64,000 nucleotides of DNA from Bombilactobacillus bombi (GCF_013607485.1 NZ_SCHP01000002.1:1-64000); one strand, 5' to 3'. Counted from the first letter of the stretch, positions 47,066-55,932 are shown. Made by a program: numbers and translations. Notes: generated by a model not told the origin, from the sequence alone.

Positions 47066-48430
47066 CTATGGTTTTAAAACTAAATGCTGATTAACAAAAG
47101 CTTCGATACCTAAGGAACTAAGTTCACGTCCGTAACCAGAATTCTTAATCCCACCAAATGGCATATCTGGTGTGGAAGACCAACCAGAGTTAATAAAGGA
47201 CATTCCAGTTTCAATTTTAGCAGCAACTTTGGCAGCATGCTCCACATCGCTAGAAAAGACCGTTCCACCGAGGCCGTAGCTCGAATCATTAGCTAATTGA
47301 ATTGCCTCAGCTTCATCATGAACGCGATATACGGATGCTACCGGGCCAAATAATTCTTGATTAAAAATCGGATTATCGTGATCAATATCTGTTAAAATCG
47401 TTGGTTGGAAAAATTGTCCTGGTAAATCTACAGGCTCATTACCATAGTACACCTTAGCTCCACCAGCAATAGCATCATTAACCTGAGATTGCAATTTATC
47501 TTTAGCACTTTTAGAAGATAAGGGAGCTAAAGTAGTGCTTGAATCCATAGGATCTCCCATTTTAACCTGACTAAAAGCATTCTTTAATAGTTCTAAAAAT
47601 TGATCATACATACTATCCATGACAATAAAACGTTTAGAAGAAGTGCAGACTTGGCCTGCATTATAAAGACGTGCTTGAGGAACTACTTCCTTTAATTCGT
47701 CCCAATTGGCATCATCTAAAATAATAAAGGCATCATTGCCGCCCAATTCCAAAGTTGATTTCTTCAAAGCCTTGCCAGCTGTTGCTGCGATTGATGTACC
47801 CGCACGCTCTGAGCCTGTTAAGCAAACCCCGGCAACGCGTGGATCTTCGATAGCTTTAGCTACTTGATCATAATTAATAAAGAGATTTGTTAAAGTCCCC
47901 GCCGGCGCTCCGGATTCTGCTACCAAATCAGCAAACATCTGCACTGACATTGGACAAATAGAAGCCGACTTTAAAATCATCGGATTACCAACCATAATAT
48001 TAGGAGCCAAAACCCGCATTATCTGATACAATGGGAAATTCCAAGGCTCAACTGCTACAATCACGCCCGTAGACTGCTTTAGATAATAAGCATTACCCTG
48101 CTTGGTTTTTAGAGGAACTGGTTGCAATAATTCTGCTCCATGCTCTGCATAATATTGTGCAATCCAAATACATAAATCCACTTCACCTTGAGCCTCAGTT
48201 AAAAGCTTACCCATATCATAGGTCATTGCGCGCGCCAAATCATCGCGCTTTTTTTGCATTAAATCCGCAATATTTAATAAAATCTGACTGCGATTTTGCG
48301 GATCATCCTGACGCCACTGTTGATATAACTGATGTCCTGCTGTTAAGGCTTGTTCTAAGTCAGCATCAGAAGCATTATCATACTCTTGCATAACTTCATT
48401 ATTATAAGGATAAATTGTTTTATATGCCAT
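47066..48430 (-). CDS. NAD(P)-dependent aldehyde dehydrogenase (succinate-semialdehyde dehydrogenase-like)
   Basis: A 454-residue aldehyde dehydrogenase of the GabD/Sad group. The catalytic Cys is in NAGQVCTSSKRF (about 257) and the conserved Glu in LELGGNDAFIIL (about 226); PEPWNFPLYQIMR-like VEPWNFPLYQ is the oxyanion Asn segment. It likely oxidises a short-chain or succinate-type semialdehyde; the true substrate is not decided, and no GABA genes are nearby. It is monocistronic, with a candidate cre site about 85 bp upstream. Confidence 0.88.
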   Translation of the reverse strand: MAYKTIYPYNNEVMQEYDNASDADLEQALTAGHQLYQQWRQDDPQNRSQILLNIADLMQKKRDDLARAMTYDMGKLLTEAQGEVDLCIWIAQYYAEHGAELLQPVPLKTKQGNAYYLKQSTGVIVAVEPWNFPLYQIMRVLAPNIMVGNPMILKSASICPMSVQMFADLVAESGAPAGTLTNLFINYDQVAKAIEDPRVAGVCLTGSERAGTSIAATAGKALKKSTLELGGNDAFIILDDANWDELKEVVPQARLYNAGQVCTSSKRFIVMDSMYDQFLELLKNAFSQVKMGDPMDSSTTLAPLSSKSAKDKLQSQVNDAIAGGAKVYYGNEPVDLPGQFFQPTILTDIDHDNPIFNQELFGPVASVYRVHDEAEAIQLANDSSYGLGGTVFSSDVEHAAKVAAKIETGMSFINSGWSSTPDMPFGGIKNSGYGRELSSLGIEAFVNQHLVLKP

Positions 48431-48513
48431 TATTTTTCTCCCTTGTTAAACTTCAAACATTGGTATGACCGTTAGTTTAATTGTTTCGTACCAATTACTA
48501 AATTCATTATATT

Positions 48514-48527
48514 ATGCAAACGTTTAA
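48514..48527. promoter_or_regulatory. Candidate cre site upstream of the aldehyde dehydrogenase
   Basis: ATGCAAACGTTTAA fits the cre consensus except at the last position, suggesting carbon-catabolite control by CcpA. Confidence 0.45.
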
Positions 48528-48558
48528 AAGCAAATTATTGTGCTTGTTAACTAGCTAA

Positions 48559-49326
48559 CTAATTCTCAGCAAAATAATCATATAATTGTTCGGTAGTTAA
48601 TTGAGCTTTGTCCGAACCAGAAAAATCAGCTTGCACTTGTCCATCTTTTAAGACCAATAAGCGATTACCATATTGTAGAGCATCTTCTAATTGATGAGTA
48701 ATCATCAAAGCTGTTAGCCGATCTGCTTGGATATGTTGATTAGTAGCCTGTAATAAAGCTTCACTAGTATGGGGATCTAAAGCGGCTGTATGCTCATCTA
48801 ATAGGATAATATCCGGACGCTTGAGCACCGCCATCAAAAAGCTGAGGGCCTGGCGTTGCCCGCCTGATAGCGCTCCAGTAGCAGTATTTAAATGTTCTTC
48901 TAAACCATTATTCATACTAGCAGCTAGATCTTTAAATTGGGGTAAATAATTCTTTAAATGTCGGGAACGTAAAGTTCGCCTTTCCCCTCTTTTCAATGCT
49001 AATAACAGATTTTCAGCAACAGTCATTCGCGGAGCCGTTCCCATTTTGGGGTCTTGAAACACACGACTCAAAAACTGGGTATGCTGTTCTTCTGACATGT
49101 TGGTAATATCTTGGCCATTATGAAAAATTTGGCCTGCACTAACTGTTAATAAGCCACTAATAACATTGAATAGGGTCGATTTACCGGCACCATTAGTACC
49201 AACTACAGTAATAAAATCACCTTGGTTAATCTGCAAATTAATCTGCTTTAAAATTTGGGTTTCTTGCGCTGTTCCTTGATTAACAGCTGTACTGACATTT
49301 TTTAGTTCCAATATTGGACTAGTCAT
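48559..49326 (-). CDS. ABC transporter ATPase of the TrpXYZ type
   Basis: A 255-residue ATPase: Walker A GTNGAGKS, signature ALSGGQRQALSFLMAVLKRP, Walker B IILLDEHTAALDP and MITHQLEDAL. With the permease and binding protein it forms a PF04392-type ABC transporter, the family that includes the tryptophan transporter TrpXYZ. It overlaps the permease gene by 8 bp. It is the last gene of the operon. Confidence 0.88.
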   Translation of the reverse strand: MTSPILELKNVSTAVNQGTAQETQILKQINLQINQGDFITVVGTNGAGKSTLFNVISGLLTVSAGQIFHNGQDITNMSEEQHTQFLSRVFQDPKMGTAPRMTVAENLLLALKRGERRTLRSRHLKNYLPQFKDLAASMNNGLEEHLNTATGALSGGQRQALSFLMAVLKRPDIILLDEHTAALDPHTSEALLQATNQHIQADRLTALMITHQLEDALQYGNRLLVLKDGQVQADFSGSDKAQLTTEQLYDYFAEN

Positions 49327-50218
49327 AATGTTGTACCCCCTTCAACAATGTTTTTCGTAGGCGCAAATGTTTTTCTAATTGCGGCAACATCATACAAAAT
49401 GCCAAAACTAAAGATGATAATAAGTTCAAATCATTGGCATTAAAGCCTAATTGTAAGACGGCTAATAATAATAAACGGTAAATAATACTACCTAACGTGA
49501 CTGCTACTAAACGTTGATTTAAAGTTAATTCACCAAAGACTACTTCGCCAATAATAATTGAAGCTAAGGCAATAACAATGGTTCCAATTCCCATATTAAT
49601 ATCAGCATAGCCGTTGCTTTGGGCAATTAAAGCGCCGCAAACACCGACTAATCCATTAGAAATCATCAGCCCCATAATAATCATATTGTCAGTTTTAATG
49701 CCTAAAGATTTCGCCATTTGTGGATTATCTCCAGTAGCAATAAAGGCTTGTCCCCATTCAGTTTGTAAGATAAAAATTAAAACTACAGTAATAATTAAAA
49801 TGACTAAAGCCCCAATTAGCACGCTATCAAAGTACTGAGGCAAGCCTTGTAAAAATTTGCTGCTAAATAAAGTTTTTTGGCCCAATAATGAAATATTGGA
49901 TTTACCCATAATCCGTAAATTAATTGAATATGCAGCTGTCATCACTAAAATTCCTGCTAATAAGCTTGGAATTTTACCTTTTGTATACAACAAGCCAGTA
50001 ATTAAACCTGCCACTAAGCCAGCGCCAAAAGCTAATAAAGTCGCTAACAGTGCAGAGCAGCCATGTGTTAATGCCGTTACTGCTACAGCAGCTCCTAGCG
50101 GAAAAGTTCCTTCGACTGTCATATCAGCAAAATTTAATATTCTAAATGTTAAGTATAGCCCGAGGCCTAATAAAGCCCATAAAAGTCCTTGTCCAATTGC
50201 CGAAACCATTAAATTCAT
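49319..50218 (-). CDS. ABC transporter permease of the TrpXYZ type
   Basis: A 299-residue membrane protein with eight to nine helices (GLGLYLTFRILNFADMTVEGTFPLGAAVAV is the family hallmark of LivH-related PF02653 permeases; ATGDNPQMAKSLGIKTDNMIIMGL is the coupling loop). Its ATG overlaps the stop codon of the binding-protein gene (TAATG). Confidence 0.88.
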   Translation of the reverse strand: MNLMVSAIGQGLLWALLGLGLYLTFRILNFADMTVEGTFPLGAAVAVTALTHGCSALLATLLAFGAGLVAGLITGLLYTKGKIPSLLAGILVMTAAYSINLRIMGKSNISLLGQKTLFSSKFLQGLPQYFDSVLIGALVILIITVVLIFILQTEWGQAFIATGDNPQMAKSLGIKTDNMIIMGLMISNGLVGVCGALIAQSNGYADINMGIGTIVIALASIIIGEVVFGELTLNQRLVAVTLGSIIYRLLLLAVLQLGFNANDLNLLSSLVLAFCMMLPQLEKHLRLRKTLLKGVQHYD

Positions 50219-51210
50219 TATTTAAAAACCTCCCCTTTACTTTGAGCTTCATGTAAGAAGCGTGAAGGTACTTTAATACCTAATTTTCGAGCTTGTTTGA
50301 GATTAACCACTGGATCTCCATGACGGACATATTCAATGGGAGTAGTTGCTGGCTGTTTTTGCCCCTTTAACAAAGCCGCTGTTAAATGTCCCCCCATTAT
50401 CCCCAGTTTATATTGATTAATACTATAAGTAGCCACGCCTCCTTGCTTCACCATAGTATCAACAGCAGGAAAAACTGGTTTATTGACAGCATCAGCATTC
50501 TTAACCAAAGTTTGCATAGCCCCAGCAATTACATTATCTGCTGGTACTATCACTGCATCCACTTGCTGCAGCATTTGCTGAGATACTTGATTTAAGTCGT
50601 TACTGTTAGAAATTGAGTAAGACTTTAATGAAATATTCAACTGGCGCGCTTTTTTGACTATTAGCTTATACTCAGCTACTGCAGAGCTATCACTGGAGGT
50701 ATAAATCACCCCTAGAGTTTGTAAATGGGGCATAAATTCTTGAATGAGCCGCAATTGCTCAGCTACCGGTGACAAGTTAGATACACCAGTGATATTACCT
50801 CCCGGGTGTTGAAAATTCTTTACTAATCCAGCCGTTTTTGGATCCGTAACTGCTCCTAAGACAAGGGGAATTTTTTTAGTAGCATTAGCCAACGCTTGAG
50901 AGGCTGGAGTAGTAATACCCACAACAACATTGGAATTTTCATTGACAAGCTTAGAGGCCATGGTTTTCAGGTTGCTTTGATCACCTTGAGCATTTTGATA
51001 GTCTATCTGAATATTTTTGCCATTATGATAGCCTTTTTCGGCTAAGCCAGCCGTAAATCCCTCTTGAATCTGGTCTAAAGCTGGATGATGCATTAAAGTT
51101 AAAACACCAACTCGTACTTGTGACTGGGATGTTAAATGCTTATTTTCGCTAAAAAAAGCCACTATTAAAAACATTACTAAAATACTAATAAATGCCACCA
51201 TACGTTTCAT
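50218..51210 (-). CDS. ABC transporter substrate-binding protein of the TrpX (PF04392) type
   Basis: A 330-residue exported receptor with an N-terminal membrane anchor (MKRMVAFISILVMFLIVAFF) and the ABC_sub_bind fold (VRVGVLTLMHHPALDQIQEGF; IPLVLGAVTDPKTAGLVKNFQ; GGNITGVSNLSPVAEQLRLI). I chose ATG 51210, with GGGTGG eight bases upstream. In lactobacilli and streptococci this family is often under tryptophan control; here the leader peptide has a single Trp codon, which supports tryptophan or a related substrate. Confidence 0.88.
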   Translation of the reverse strand: MKRMVAFISILVMFLIVAFFSENKHLTSQSQVRVGVLTLMHHPALDQIQEGFTAGLAEKGYHNGKNIQIDYQNAQGDQSNLKTMASKLVNENSNVVVGITTPASQALANATKKIPLVLGAVTDPKTAGLVKNFQHPGGNITGVSNLSPVAEQLRLIQEFMPHLQTLGVIYTSSDSSAVAEYKLIVKKARQLNISLKSYSISNSNDLNQVSQQMLQQVDAVIVPADNVIAGAMQTLVKNADAVNKPVFPAVDTMVKQGGVATYSINQYKLGIMGGHLTAALLKGQKQPATTPIEYVRHGDPVVNLKQARKLGIKVPSRFLHEAQSKGEVFK

Positions 51211-51240
51211 CGAAATAACCACCCTTCAACAATTAAAAAA

Positions 51241-51265
51241 AGAGGAACCATTTTTAGGCTCCTCT
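51241..51265 (-). terminator. Distal terminator of the trpX-type leader
   Basis: AGAGGA-A-CC pairs with GG-C-TCCTCT; minus-strand TTTTTTT follows. It lies 31 bp before the trpX-type start. Confidence 0.75.
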
Positions 51266-51282
51266 TCATGACAAAAGAAAAA

Positions 51283-51307
51283 GCCTGCATCAAGATTTCA
51301 TGCAGAC
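51283..51307 (-). terminator. Proximal attenuator terminator of the trpX-type leader
   Basis: GCCTGCAT (51283-51290) pairs with ATGCAGAC (51300-51307) with one mismatch, then TTTTTCTTTT on the minus strand, identical in layout to 45785-45810. Confidence 0.8.
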
Positions 51308-51384
51308 TTCTAAATATTAGAAATGAGCCGGCATGAATACGAACTGAATTACTCAGGCCGCATCCATGACGGAATTAACCCAAG
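51308..51384 (-). ncRNA. Structured leader RNA shared with the glnP operon
   Basis: The stretch from leader stop codon to terminator is homologous to 45811-45894. Conserved blocks include GGTTAATTCCG, GGATG, CCTGAG, CAGTTCGTATTCATGCCGG; the last block can pair with AGCCGG at the end of the peptide ORF. Confidence 0.65.
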
Positions 51385-51435
51385 TTACCGGCTTTGCCAA
51401 CGAATATTCAACTGTAAGCTTGAGTTAGTCATCAT
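51385..51435 (-). CDS. Leader peptide of the TrpXYZ-type operon, MMTNSSLQLNIRWQSR
   Basis: ATG 51435 (a second ATG follows directly), TAA 51385-51387, with AAGGAG four bases before the first ATG and seven before the second. The 16 residues match the glnP leader peptide except for a few positions, the key one being Trp (TGG) where the other has Leu. A Trp codon four codons before stop, ahead of two terminator hairpins and a Trp-family transporter, fits a tryptophan attenuator of the ribosome-stalling kind. Confidence 0.8.
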   Translation of the reverse strand: MMTNSSLQLNIRWQSR

Positions 51436-51465
51436 TTTCTCCTTCTGTCATCTAAATTAAGTAAA

Positions 51466-51494
51466 ATTATAAAGATAAAATTTGCCAGTGTCAA
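51466..51494 (-). promoter_or_regulatory. Promoter of the TrpXYZ-type operon
   Basis: TTGACA (51489-51494), 17 bases and TATAAT (51466-51471) on the minus strand; both boxes perfect. It overlaps the end of the upstream cupin gene region. Confidence 0.9.
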
Positions 51495-51502
51495 CTAGTA
51501 AT

Positions 51503-51913
51503 TTATTTATCTAAACTATTATAATGTTCATCACTGACAGGCTCCAACCATTCTGGAGTACCAGCAGTTATTGCCAGGTGTGAAAACCAACTATCTTTAG
51601 TGGCACCATGCCAATGCTTGATACCATCATGAGTTACCACTACGTCACCTGGCATTAAATGTTGAGCAGGTTTGCCTTCTTCTTGATACCAGCCTTCACC
51701 GCCAGTCACTAATAATATTTGATAACCGTTATGATGAATATGCCAGTTATTACGGCATCCCGGTTCAAACGTTACATTACCGACGCCCACATTGACATCA
51801 GGATCATTAACCAAATTATTTAAATAGCTTTGTCCAATAAAATATTGCGCATAAGCGTCATTTTTTGCGCCAAGAGCAAATATACCTTTTTTAACTGCTT
51901 CATTCTTTGCCAT
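51503..51913 (-). CDS. Cupin-domain protein
   Basis: A 136-residue protein with one cupin barrel: motif 1 HIHHNGYQILLVTGGEGWYQEEG and motif 2 PGDVVVTHDGIKHWHGA, with His residues placed to bind a metal. It resembles cupins linked to carboxymuconolactone decarboxylase-type or quercetinase-like proteins of lactobacilli; the substrate is unknown. It follows the NAD(P)-binding gene after 18 bp and is probably part of the MerR-controlled unit. Confidence 0.82.
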   Translation of the reverse strand: MAKNEAVKKGIFALGAKNDAYAQYFIGQSYLNNLVNDPDVNVGVGNVTFEPGCRNNWHIHHNGYQILLVTGGEGWYQEEGKPAQHLMPGDVVVTHDGIKHWHGATKDSWFSHLAITAGTPEWLEPVSDEHYNSLDK

Positions 51914-51931
51914 TTCGATTACTCCTTAATT

Positions 51932-52564
51932 TTAATATTGTGGGGTATCACCATTTGTACCCGGCTGATCAATTCCTAAACTACTGTATTCATATTGCTG
52001 AGGATTTTGACAAATTTTAACAATCAAATCAGCAATGCTGGCACGCGAGACAATTGTACCTTTAAATGGTTCTGACTTCGTGGTTAATTCATAATCAATC
52101 TTAGGATTATTATTCATATAGGCAGCTCGAATAATCGTATAGTTAAGAGTTGACTCTTCTATAATTTTGGCAGCCCGCCTCGTATCTTCCATGACTTCAT
52201 GGCCTACAGAACGTTCTAGCCACTCCCCAAACTTTCCCGGCACTTCGTGATATAGCCCTAAGCCTGTTACATAAATTAATCGTTGAACATTTTGAGCAGT
52301 CATTGCTTTAACAATATTAACGGCTAAAGGTTCAAAAACTCCACCTAAATTAGCATAGACCAAGTCTTGCTTAGCAATTGCTGACTCTAATATCTCATAG
52401 TCACGGACATCCCCCTCAATTACAGTCTCTCTGTGGACATCAGTAACACTTAGGCGGTGAGCATTCCGCAAATATAGGGTCAAATGTGCATTTGTTTCTG
52501 CTAACAGGCGCTGGCGTACTAATTGTGCAATTTGTCCATACGCACCTAAAATCAAAATATTCAT
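51932..52564 (-). CDS. NAD(P)-binding, SDR-like protein (NmrA/YwnB type)
   Basis: A 210-residue Rossmann-fold protein with GAYGQIAQLVRQRL (6-19), EGDVRDYE and YVTGLGLYHEVPG, and no clear catalytic YxxxK in the usual position, as in atypical SDRs of the NAD(P)H-sensing NmrA group. It has a MerR-type promoter (52587-52617) and lies after a merR gene, so it probably belongs to a stress or electrophile response together with the cupin. Confidence 0.8.
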   Translation of the reverse strand: MNILILGAYGQIAQLVRQRLLAETNAHLTLYLRNAHRLSVTDVHRETVIEGDVRDYEILESAIAKQDLVYANLGGVFEPLAVNIVKAMTAQNVQRLIYVTGLGLYHEVPGKFGEWLERSVGHEVMEDTRRAAKIIEESTLNYTIIRAAYMNNNPKIDYELTTKSEPFKGTIVSRASIADLIVKICQNPQQYEYSSLGIDQPGTNGDTPQY

Positions 52565-52586
52565 GGCTATCCTCCTTTTAATTATA

Positions 52587-52617
52587 AGCTTATGACTTCG
52601 TGTTAACTCGAAGTCAA
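52587..52617 (-). promoter_or_regulatory. MerR-type promoter of the SDR-cupin unit
   Basis: TTGACT (52612-52617) and TAAGCT (52587-52592) are 19 bases apart, and the spacer holds a dyad GACTTCG...CGAAGTC (52594-52615). A 19-bp spacer with an internal dyad is the hallmark of MerR-activated promoters. Confidence 0.75.
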
Positions 52618-52624
52618 GGATAAT

Positions 52625-53062
52625 TTAAAGGAATTTTTGTAAATAGTTGGCAAAAGATTCACTAGCAGCAATAGTGCAATTCAGTTTGCCATTGTACCAA
52701 TCAATTTTATGATTTACGATCTCAAGACTATGCTGTATTTCATTAATTTGATCGAGTGCACGCTGTCGAACATGTTCTAATAGTTGTTTACGGGCGGGAA
52801 TCGTTTTGTCACCTTGAGCTCGCAACTGCACATATAGGTGCATTTCATTCATGGTCATACCAGTCCCTTTTAAATGCAATAAAAATCCTAGCCAACCAAA
52901 ATCTTTTTCTGTATAGTAACGACGATTGGCACTGTCACGCTGAAGAATAATTAATCCTTCTTGTTCATAAAAGCGCAACGTATAAGTTGACAGTCCAACC
53001 TTTTGTGCAAATTCTCCTATTGTAAAAGTTTGTTTTAATTCAGACTTGGCTGTAAGCGACAT
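52625..53062 (-). CDS. MerR-family transcriptional regulator
   Basis: A 145-residue protein with the N-terminal MerR helix-turn-helix (FTIGEFAQKVGLSTYTLRFYEQEGLI, about 14-40; RYYTEKDFGWLGFLLHLKGTGMTMNEM) and a C-terminal coiled-coil dimer helix. It resembles the AdhR/aldehyde-responsive branch; it has one C-terminal Cys (NCTIAA). It is followed by the SDR and cupin genes and its own promoter (TTGCCT, 19 bases, TAAAAT near 53084-53114) carries a related half-site, implying autoregulation. Confidence 0.9.
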   Translation of the reverse strand: MSLTAKSELKQTFTIGEFAQKVGLSTYTLRFYEQEGLIILQRDSANRRYYTEKDFGWLGFLLHLKGTGMTMNEMHLYVQLRAQGDKTIPARKQLLEHVRQRALDQINEIQHSLEIVNHKIDWYNGKLNCTIAASESFANYLQKFL

Positions 53063-53083
53063 GACTTACCCTCCTTTATATAT

Positions 53084-53114
53084 GATTTTACGACTTAGAG
53101 TTGACTATAAGGCA
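53084..53114 (-). promoter_or_regulatory. Candidate merR promoter with 19-bp spacer
   Basis: TTGCCT, 19 bases (containing AGTCAACTCTAAGTCG), TAAAAT on the minus strand. The spacer length and the similarity to the site at 52594-52615 suggest autoregulation. From here to 53480 I see no further feature. Confidence 0.5.
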
Positions 53115-53494
53115 AATAGAATATGTAAAATATAATTATAGTTTAATTTTTACCCGTATCTTTAAATAGATATAATATTACTCCTACCTAATACTGCAGT
53201 AACTGTACATCATATCAAGAACCTTAAATTGTAGTCGATTTAAATCTATAGTATCAATTCTAAATGAATAAGTGCTTATATTTTAACTTTTCTATTCAAT
53301 ATTTAGTCTTCGTAGATATATGTATACTCAGCAATCGAATGATATAAAGAGCTGAGATATATTTAATTTTACAGTCGCTATTCAATAGTATTTTTGCGAA
53401 AATACTAAATTTGACACTTTATATAACGCAGATTCTCTAATTAAACCGAACAGCATTAATCTTAAAAAACCAAAGTAATTCCTTTGCAATGGTA

Positions 53495-54275
53495 GTTAAC
53501 TCAACAGCTATGAAAGAAAGATTATTTTGCGAACTATCACTTTATGACTGCGGAGTAATAGCCATTTTACACCATCAAAGCAAAACTCAACAACAAATCG
53601 TTGCTGCAGTTGGCGTAGCCAAGTCCACTATTGTACTGAATTACAACGGGTGCAATCTTATGATCCACGCATGGCGCAACAGGATACCGATCAGAAAAGA
53701 AAACACAGTGGTCTTAAAACGATGCTAGATGATCTGCTTAAGTAATGGCCGCTAAATTTCAGCTAGTGACAGCTTCAATTTATAACTGCTTGAGTCAGGC
53801 TCAATTAGTTTTGGATCTTCGGTACTTGCCAGACCGCAATCAGAGTAAGCAACACAGCTAAGAAAAGCATGGACAATATCAAACTGGTACCACCAGTATT
53901 GAACATCAACCAGCAACTGTCAATCAGCATACAGAGCTTGATCATTGAGAAGTAGATACGGCTTTATTCGGTAGTGAACAATGTAAGGCGTGTTTGTTGA
54001 ACTTTGTGGAATGGCACAGTAAAAAGTATTACGGTGGAGTATGACAAAGAGTTTCCCAGTACCAAAACTTAAAACGGCGCCATAACTTAGTTACTTATTT
54101 CTACCATCCTTATTTTCCTTGTAAACAAGGCAGCAATAATACTTTAGCTGCAAGCTAGCTGGTTATTTTCTAAGAAACTGACTTTAATCAAGTGGTAAAA
54201 GTAATTAATCTTATCAATAATCGGCAATCGGCCTTTAAAACTACACAAATTATCGTATTTCCATTGAAGTTTTTA
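53495..54275 (+). pseudogene. Decayed IS30-family transposase
   Basis: Fragments in several frames read as an IS30-type transposase: LSLYDCGVIAILHHQSKTQQQIVAAVG (helix-turn-helix region, 53530-53640), QRVQSYDPRMAQQ, then LPDRNQSKQHS, HTELDHWEVDTALFGSE (first catalytic Asp region near 53945) and VKVINLINNRQSAFKTTQ near 54195-54245. Many stops and shifts interrupt it, so it is inactive. Terminal inverted repeats are not clear to me. It lies between the merR unit and the xylose genes and may mark the edge of an acquired segment. Confidence 0.65.
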
Positions 54276-54434
54276 GAGCTTGTTCGGATTAAACTTGTAA
54301 TCTGCAATTAAAAAATCATCTTATAATTATTAGAGTTTAAATAATGATTATAAGATGATTAATTGTAAAAATATTTATTCTTATTAATTGTTTAATATTA
54401 ATTTACATTATTACAAATTATTAATAAGTGGTAA

Positions 54435-55784
54435 TTATTTTAATTTTTTGCGTAATGTTGCTTCTATTTCTTCTAAAGAGCGATTACGTGTTTCAAATAC
54501 ATATTTGTAAACAAACCATATAGCAACAAAACAAAGTATTCCATATATAATAAATAAACTTCCTGTTCCAAAAAAGTCTAAAAGACTAGGAAAAGTTAAA
54601 GAAACAATCATATTTGCGGTCCAATTGATAACACTAGAAAAAGAATTTCCCAAACCTCTTATATTCAAAGGAAATACTTCTCCTATCATTACCCACATTA
54701 CAGGTCCCCAAGTAGCTGAGAAAAAGGCTATATAAATTGTCAATGCAATAACACAAATAATAGCAGCACTACTAGATTTACCAGAAAATTTCATAGCAAA
54801 GCTCATTATAAAAAGAGAAATACCCATACCAACAGCACCAATAGTAAGCATTTTTGTACGATCTACTTTATCCATAATTGCTACAGCGATAGCGGTTACA
54901 ATAACATTAAATATACCAATACCAATATGCGCTAATAAAGCAGCGGATACTCCAAATCCTACATCTGTAAAAATAGTTGGTGCATAGTATAAAACAGTAT
55001 TACATCCCATCACTTGTTGAAATACGGCTAAACCAATTCCAATAATCAACGCTGGACGAGCAAACTGGCTAAAAAGTTCTAACCAACCACCACTTTTAAT
55101 CTTAGCTTGCTCACTAATCTGTTTTAACTCATCGTTAACAGCATTCACATTGCCCTTGTTCATGTTTAATAAAACCTGTTTAGCTTCTTCCATTTTGTTT
55201 TCTTTAACCAAAAAACGTGGACTTTCAGGCAAAATTAGCCCACCAAAAAATAATAAAATTGCTGGAATAGCTGCAAAGCCTAGCATCCATCTCCAACCGG
55301 TATACATTCCTGAAAAAGTATAATTAGTAATATATGCAAGTAAAATTCCAGTCATAACCATTAGTTGAAACAAGCTCGATATTCCTCCGCGCTTATTTGC
55401 CGGTGCTAATTCAGCTAAATAAGTTGGTATTAAAGCGGAGGCGGCGCCTACAGCCATTCCCAAAATCACTCTAAAAATAATAAGAGTCCAAAATTCTGGA
55501 GCAAACGCTGAACCAATAGCTCCAATAAAGAATATTATTGAGGATAATAATAATAACTTTTTACGTCCATACTTATCAGAAGAAGGTCCAATTATAGCAG
55601 CTCCTAAAATGGCTCCCAGCAAAACCGCACTCACTACCCATCCCTGCTGCCAAGATCCTAAATGTAATTGTTTTTGAATAAATAATATAGCACCTGAAAT
55701 AACACCAGTATCATAGCCAAAAAGCAACCCACCTAATGCACCAAAAAAGTAAATAAAACCTGTAGAAATTTTTTTCATACTCAT
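54435..55784 (-). CDS. xylT: Sugar:proton symporter, MFS sugar porter (D-xylose transporter)
   Basis: A 449-residue 12-helix transporter with sugar-porter signatures: GYDTGVISGAILFI, the loop 2-3 motif GPSSDKYGRKKLL, VPTYLAE-like IPTYLAELAPANKRG, PESPRFLVKE after helix 6, and a C-terminal PETK-like FETRNRSLEEIE. It probably imports D-xylose, as it is divergent from xylA-xylB and shares XylR-type operators with them. The ATG follows GGAGAA. Confidence 0.9.
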   Translation of the reverse strand: MSMKKISTGFIYFFGALGGLLFGYDTGVISGAILFIQKQLHLGSWQQGWVVSAVLLGAILGAAIIGPSSDKYGRKKLLLLSSIIFFIGAIGSAFAPEFWTLIIFRVILGMAVGAASALIPTYLAELAPANKRGGISSLFQLMVMTGILLAYITNYTFSGMYTGWRWMLGFAAIPAILLFFGGLILPESPRFLVKENKMEEAKQVLLNMNKGNVNAVNDELKQISEQAKIKSGGWLELFSQFARPALIIGIGLAVFQQVMGCNTVLYYAPTIFTDVGFGVSAALLAHIGIGIFNVIVTAIAVAIMDKVDRTKMLTIGAVGMGISLFIMSFAMKFSGKSSSAAIICVIALTIYIAFFSATWGPVMWVMIGEVFPLNIRGLGNSFSSVINWTANMIVSLTFPSLLDFFGTGSLFIIYGILCFVAIWFVYKYVFETRNRSLEEIEATLRKKLK

Positions 55785-55823
55785 GTTCTCCTTAATTATG
55801 AAATGTTAAATATTTATGGTAGG

Positions 55824-55844
55824 TTGGTTTAATATAACAACTAA
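55824..55844. promoter_or_regulatory. XylR operator 1 (xylT side)
   Basis: The 21-base site reads TTGGTTTAATA...CAACTAA and matches the reverse of operator 2 in most positions; it is 40 bp before xylT. Confidence 0.65.
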
Positions 55845-55904
55845 TATAAGTATATTAACACATATTTTTAAAAACAACACTAAAATTGATGCATTAGATC
55901 ACTA

Positions 55905-55932
55905 TTGATTTTTAGCATTTTATGTTTATAAT
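55905..55932 (+). promoter_or_regulatory. Promoter of xylAB
   Basis: TTGATT (55905-55910), 16 bases, TATAAT (55927-55932). Operator 2 begins 11 bp downstream, over the expected start of transcription. Confidence 0.7.

Noticed and set aside
48468-48492. GTTAGTTTAATTG before the aldehyde dehydrogenase as a fourth XylR operator
   Set aside because: It shares about 12 bases with operator 3 but lacks the second half-site.
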